DNA of 64,000 nucleotides, taken from positions 62,001 through 126,000 of the forward strand of contig NZ_FUZT01000006.1 of the NCBI RefSeq assembly GCF_900167445.1, written 5' to 3'. A model generated the notes under the pieces. That model was not told where the DNA came from and ran no database searches. It worked only from the letters and a program-made list of their open reading frames with translations. Every line of letters begins with the position of its first letter. The stretch's first letter is position 1. This document shows positions 61,186-64,000 of this stretch, piece after piece. Position numbers and translations under genes: made by a program. The stretch comes from Maledivibacter halophilus. Lineage in GTDB: Bacteria; Bacillota; Clostridia; Peptostreptococcales; Caminicellaceae.

Positions 61186-61365
61186 GCATGTGGTTTTGCA
61201 GCAAAAATAGTTTGTTTACACAAAGGATTATTTACTGCATTTATGATAAAATAGTAAAAAATAGTTTGTGAAGGATAGTTCAATTTAGATAGGATGATTG
61301 ATGAGAAGACTAATTAGTGATAAAATTATATTTTACATAAAGAATGATTCAATTGAGGTGTTTCT

Positions 61366-62112
61366 ATGAATTATGAGGTGAAACTTGAAGCCTTTGAAGG
61401 GCCATTTGACTTATTATTTCATTTGATTGAGAAAAATGAAATTGATATATATAATATACCTATATCAGAGGTAACAGAGCAGTATTTAAATTATTTAAGT
61501 CAGATGAAAAATTTGGATATGGAAGTGGCAAGTGAATTTTTAGTAATGGCTGCTACACTTCTTGAGATTAAATCTAAGATGCTTCTTCCTAATCCCATTG
61601 AGGAACAATTAGAATTTGATATACAGGGACTTGACCCAAGAAGGGATTTAGTAATAAAATTAATAGAATATAAAAAATATAAGAATATTGCAGAGTATTT
61701 TAAGCATAGAGAAGATAAATATGGCAAGGTTCATTTTAAATCCCAGGAACAACTGGAGGATTTTATAAATAAAGATATGATTAAAAAGACGGATTTGAAT
61801 TTAAAAGAGGAAGTGTTAATAAAGTCAGTAAACAGAGTATTACAAAAAATCAACAAAATGGATATAAATAGGAAAAGATTTTTTAAGGAATTGAAAAGAG
61901 ATATATATACAGTTGAAGATAAGATATCACTTTTAAAAAGCAAGCTTGAAAAAAATGAAAATATAAAATTTGATGATCTGTTTAATGAAAACAACTGTAG
62001 ATTAGAGATTGTTGTAACTTTTTTAGCGGTTCTTGAATTATTGAAGCTAAAGGTTATTGATATAAAGCAAGATAACTTGTTTGATGAAATATATATTTTC
62101 AAGTCAGCTTAA
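61366..62112 (+). CDS. scpA: Segregation and condensation protein A
   Basis: 248 residues, kleisin type: the N-terminal FEGPFDLLFHLIEKNEIDIYNIPI and LVMAATLLEIKSKMLLP sequences are diagnostic, and the C-terminal winged helix ends LLKLKVIDIKQDN. It bridges SMC heads with ScpB in chromosome condensation. smc itself is not in the window. GAGGTG precedes the ATG. scpB follows after 20 bases. Confidence 0.95.
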   Translation: MNYEVKLEAFEGPFDLLFHLIEKNEIDIYNIPISEVTEQYLNYLSQMKNLDMEVASEFLVMAATLLEIKSKMLLPNPIEEQLEFDIQGLDPRRDLVIKLIEYKKYKNIAEYFKHREDKYGKVHFKSQEQLEDFINKDMIKKTDLNLKEEVLIKSVNRVLQKINKMDINRKRFFKELKRDIYTVEDKISLLKSKLEKNENIKFDDLFNENNCRLEIVVTFLAVLELLKLKVIDIKQDNLFDEIYIFKSA

Positions 62113-62132
62113 AGGGGGTAATAAATTAGCTT

Positions 62133-62681
62133 ATGGATGATAAAGAAATAAAGTCGATTATAGAGTCCATATTGTTTGTATGGGGGGAACCTCTAAATAT
62201 TAAAGAATTATCTAGAGTATTGGAACTTCCTAAAAGGAAGGTTAAAGAATATATAAAGGAACTTCAAAATGAACTGGAAGTGCAGCATAGAGGAATTAAA
62301 ATAATTGAAGTAAACGATTGCTTTCAATTGGCAACAAGACTGGAAAATCATCCTTATATTGAGAAATTATGCATAACTTCACAAAACAGGGGATTATCTC
62401 AGCCAACATTAGAGGTTTTAGCAATAATTGCATATAAGCAGCCCATTACAAAGCATGAGATAGAAAGTGTTAGAGGAGTAAAATGTGACAAGCCAATCAG
62501 CACATTGATGGACAGAGAATTAATAGAAGTAAAGGGGAGGCTTGAAAAAACTGGAAGACCCATTGTATATGGTACAACAGATACATTCTTAAAGGCCTTT
62601 GGATTTAAAAATCTGGATGATTTACCTGAAGTGGAAGTGTTTGGTGATTTTGATATAATAAAGCAAGAGACTGAGAAATAG
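62133..62681 (+). CDS. scpB: Segregation and condensation protein B
   Basis: 182 residues with two winged-helix domains: IIESILFVWGEPLNIKELS at the N-terminus and LEVLAIIAYKQPITKHEIESVRGV in the second, both standard ScpB motifs. It dimerises and binds ScpA in the SMC complex. AAAGGGGG lies about 14 bases before the ATG. It converges on speB with a shared terminator. Confidence 0.95.
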   Translation: MDDKEIKSIIESILFVWGEPLNIKELSRVLELPKRKVKEYIKELQNELEVQHRGIKIIEVNDCFQLATRLENHPYIEKLCITSQNRGLSQPTLEVLAIIAYKQPITKHEIESVRGVKCDKPISTLMDRELIEVKGRLEKTGRPIVYGTTDTFLKAFGFKNLDDLPEVEVFGDFDIIKQETEK

Positions 62682-62693
62682 ACTCTTGCTTTA
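62659..62693. terminator. Shared terminator of scpB and speB
   Basis: AAAGCAAGAG (62660-62669) pairs with CTCTTGCTTT (62683-62692). It contains the scpB end and touches the speB stop codon. Confidence 0.75.
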
Positions 62694-63545
62694 AAAATCC
62701 TGCATTACGAGCATTAATTCTCTAATTACTTTGGATGCCACAGCCGTTGATACACCCGTTGGATCATAATCTGGAGCTAGTTCAACAACATCTGCACCAA
62801 CTATATTAAGGGAATCTATAGTTTTAAGTATTTCTAACATGTTTTTGAAGGAAATTCCGCCAGGCTCAGGGGTTCCAGTTCCAGGGAAAATTGATGGATC
62901 CAGTATATCAAGATCTATTGTAACATAAACCGGTTTGTCTTTGATTACTGATACTATTTCACTTAGCTTGTCATAACCAAATTTATTTATAAAAGTATGA
63001 CCACCTTTTTCAGCCCATAAAAACTCCTTTTTTAACCCTGATCGAATTCCAAACTGATATATTTTGTCATCTCCAATAAAATCCCAAATTCTTCTGATGA
63101 CAGTTGAATGGGATAGGCTTTCTCCCATATAATTTTCTCTCAAATCGGTATGTGCGTCAAAGTGTAGTATTATAAGGTCCTTGTACTTTCCATATACAGT
63201 CTTTACCACAGGTAATGTAACAAGGTGTTCGCCTCCTATCATTAGAGGCTTTTTATTTTTCGCAATAATTTTTTTTGCAAAGTTTTCAATGTTTTCTAAA
63301 GCAGAAAAAGTGTTACCAAAGGTTAAATCCAAATCTCCTGCATCATGAACCTTGTAATCCTCTAGGTCTCTATTAAGATAAGGGCTGTAAGTTTCTAATC
63401 CATATGATTCGATTCTTACTTTATACGGTCCAAATCTTGAGCCCGGTCTAAATGTACAGGTTCCGTCAAAGGGTGCTCCAAAAATGACTAAATTACTTTC
63501 CTCAAAATCAGTATCACAGCCTATAAAGCAGTATTTGTTAAACAT
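62691..63545 (-). CDS. speB: Agmatinase / ureohydrolase family protein
   Basis: 284 residues of the arginase fold. The dinuclear manganese ligands are in GGEHLVT, HFDAHTDLRE and YVTIDLDILDPS. Beside speE it most likely hydrolyses agmatine to putrescine and urea for spermidine synthesis. The minus-strand ATG 63545 follows GGAAG and overlaps the end of speE by eight bases; further in-frame ATGs at 63551 and 63587 are less well placed. Confidence 0.9.
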   Translation of the reverse strand: MFNKYCFIGCDTDFEESNLVIFGAPFDGTCTFRPGSRFGPYKVRIESYGLETYSPYLNRDLEDYKVHDAGDLDLTFGNTFSALENIENFAKKIIAKNKKPLMIGGEHLVTLPVVKTVYGKYKDLIILHFDAHTDLRENYMGESLSHSTVIRRIWDFIGDDKIYQFGIRSGLKKEFLWAEKGGHTFINKFGYDKLSEIVSVIKDKPVYVTIDLDILDPSIFPGTGTPEPGGISFKNMLEILKTIDSLNIVGADVVELAPDYDPTGVSTAVASKVIRELMLVMQDF

Positions 63546-64000
63546 TTCCATCTTCCAGCTTCTCCTTAACAAAATTTGGAAGTGCAAAGGATCCTTTATG
63601 TAAATTGGTATTATAATACCTGGTTTTTATATTTAAGGAATTCCATTTATCCTCATTAAAATCATCTATGGGATTGTATTTTTTAGAGGCAAAATTGAAA
63701 AGCCAGTATCCACCAGGATAAGTTGGTATGTTGGCTCCATAGACTTCAACTATTGGAAACATTTTTTTTAGTTTTCTATTTGAATTTATACCTACCTTAA
63801 AGAATTCATCATATATTGGAGTTTCATTTTGATTGATAAGTATACCTTTATCAGTTAAAGCATTATAGCAGTTAGTATAAAAATCTATAGTAAAGAGACC
63901 TTCCCCAGGGCCTATTGGATCAGTGGAATCGATTAATATTAAATCATAGAAATTGTTTTTATCTTTTACAAACTTTATTCCATCTTCATATAAAACATTA
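63538..64000 (-). CDS. speE: Spermidine synthase, C-terminal part, cut by the window edge
   Basis: The minus-strand frame is open from the window edge to 63538, giving about 153 residues of the C-terminal half. LILIDSTDPIGPGEGLFT contains the catalytic aspartate of aminopropyltransferases, and YGANIPTYPGGYWLF is the conserved substrate-binding strand-loop. It transfers aminopropyl from decarboxylated SAM to putrescine. The ATG at 63762 is internal. Overlap with speB indicates an operon running off the window. Confidence 0.92.
   Translation of the reverse strand, partial: NVLYEDGIKFVKDKNNFYDLILIDSTDPIGPGEGLFTIDFYTNCYNALTDKGILINQNETPIYDEFFKVGINSNRKLKKMFPIVEVYGANIPTYPGGYWLFNFASKKYNPIDDFNEDKWNSLNIKTRYYNTNLHKGSFALPNFVKEKLEDGNV

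Noticed and set aside
63538-63762. A 74-aa independent gene
   Set aside because: The frame stays open to the window edge and encodes the spermidine synthase C-terminal half; the ATG at 63762 is internal.

Overview
The window reads as a low-GC, spore-forming Clostridia or Tissierellia-type chromosome. Evidence is the AT-rich sequence with AGGAGG-type ribosome sites and frequent GTG/TTG starts, the complete spoIIIA operon, spoIVB, spo0A, spoIIM and a Spo0E-like gene, and a cytoplasmic-looking [NiFe] hydrogenase. No rRNA, tRNA, CRISPR array, phage block or complete insertion sequence was seen. Genes run almost entirely on the + strand. The exceptions are spo0E-like, a 73-aa gene, a Cys-rich micro-ORF, ybaK, a broken araC and speE-speB.

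Layout: 0.1-3.2 kb holds two sodium-coupled transporters (NhaC and SSS). 3.6-7.7 kb holds a cold-shock protein, a D,D-carboxypeptidase with copper-amine-oxidase-like domains, the Spo0E-like phosphatase, an M15 peptidase and ComFB. 8-16.3 kb is the conserved block pepP-efp-CD1247-like-spoIIIAA..AH-asp23. 16.6-30.1 kb is nusB, a TsaD paralogue, xseA-xseB-ispA, a DUF212 gene, OLE RNA with oapA, dxs, tlyA, argR, recN, spoIVB and spo0A. 30.8-43.2 kb holds ybaK, an LRR protein, the envelope cluster steA-steB-GT2-MraY-like-DUF3866, a Nudix enzyme, spoIIM, xerD and deoB. 43.6-48.5 kb is a methyltransferase, a frameshifted AraC regulator and a three-gene ECF transporter behind Fur-box-like operators. 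48.8-50.7 kb is a GntR-ABC operon. 50.9-59.8 kb is a one-strand hydrogenase operon (cytochrome b5-like, small and large subunits, protease, hypA, B, F, C, D, E). 59.9-64 kb is dacF, scpA, scpB and the convergent speE-speB.

The most striking element is an approximately 580-nt structured RNA at about 20,853-21,434. It lies between ispA/DUF212 and a four-helix membrane protein followed by dxs. I identify it as OLE RNA (ornate, large, extremophilic) with its partner OapA. A 108-bp palindromic repeat, found at three other places in the window, sits between the OLE closing stem and its terminator. OLE in this genome is therefore probably transcribed with an added hairpin.

The second theme is intergenic repeats. 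At least four families of short (about 60-220 bp) inverted-repeat elements occupy gaps after stop codons or before ribosome sites: family A with AAATTGCATAATT ends, palindromic family B, palindromic family C, and family D/E with ends like AATTTAACCTGTTGTRCTA. None encodes a protein, with one exception: a perfect 17-bp family-D-like inverted repeat brackets the Spo0E-like gene. Most start choices below rest on Shine-Dalgarno spacing and family lengths. All family names come from reading the sequence, not from database searches.
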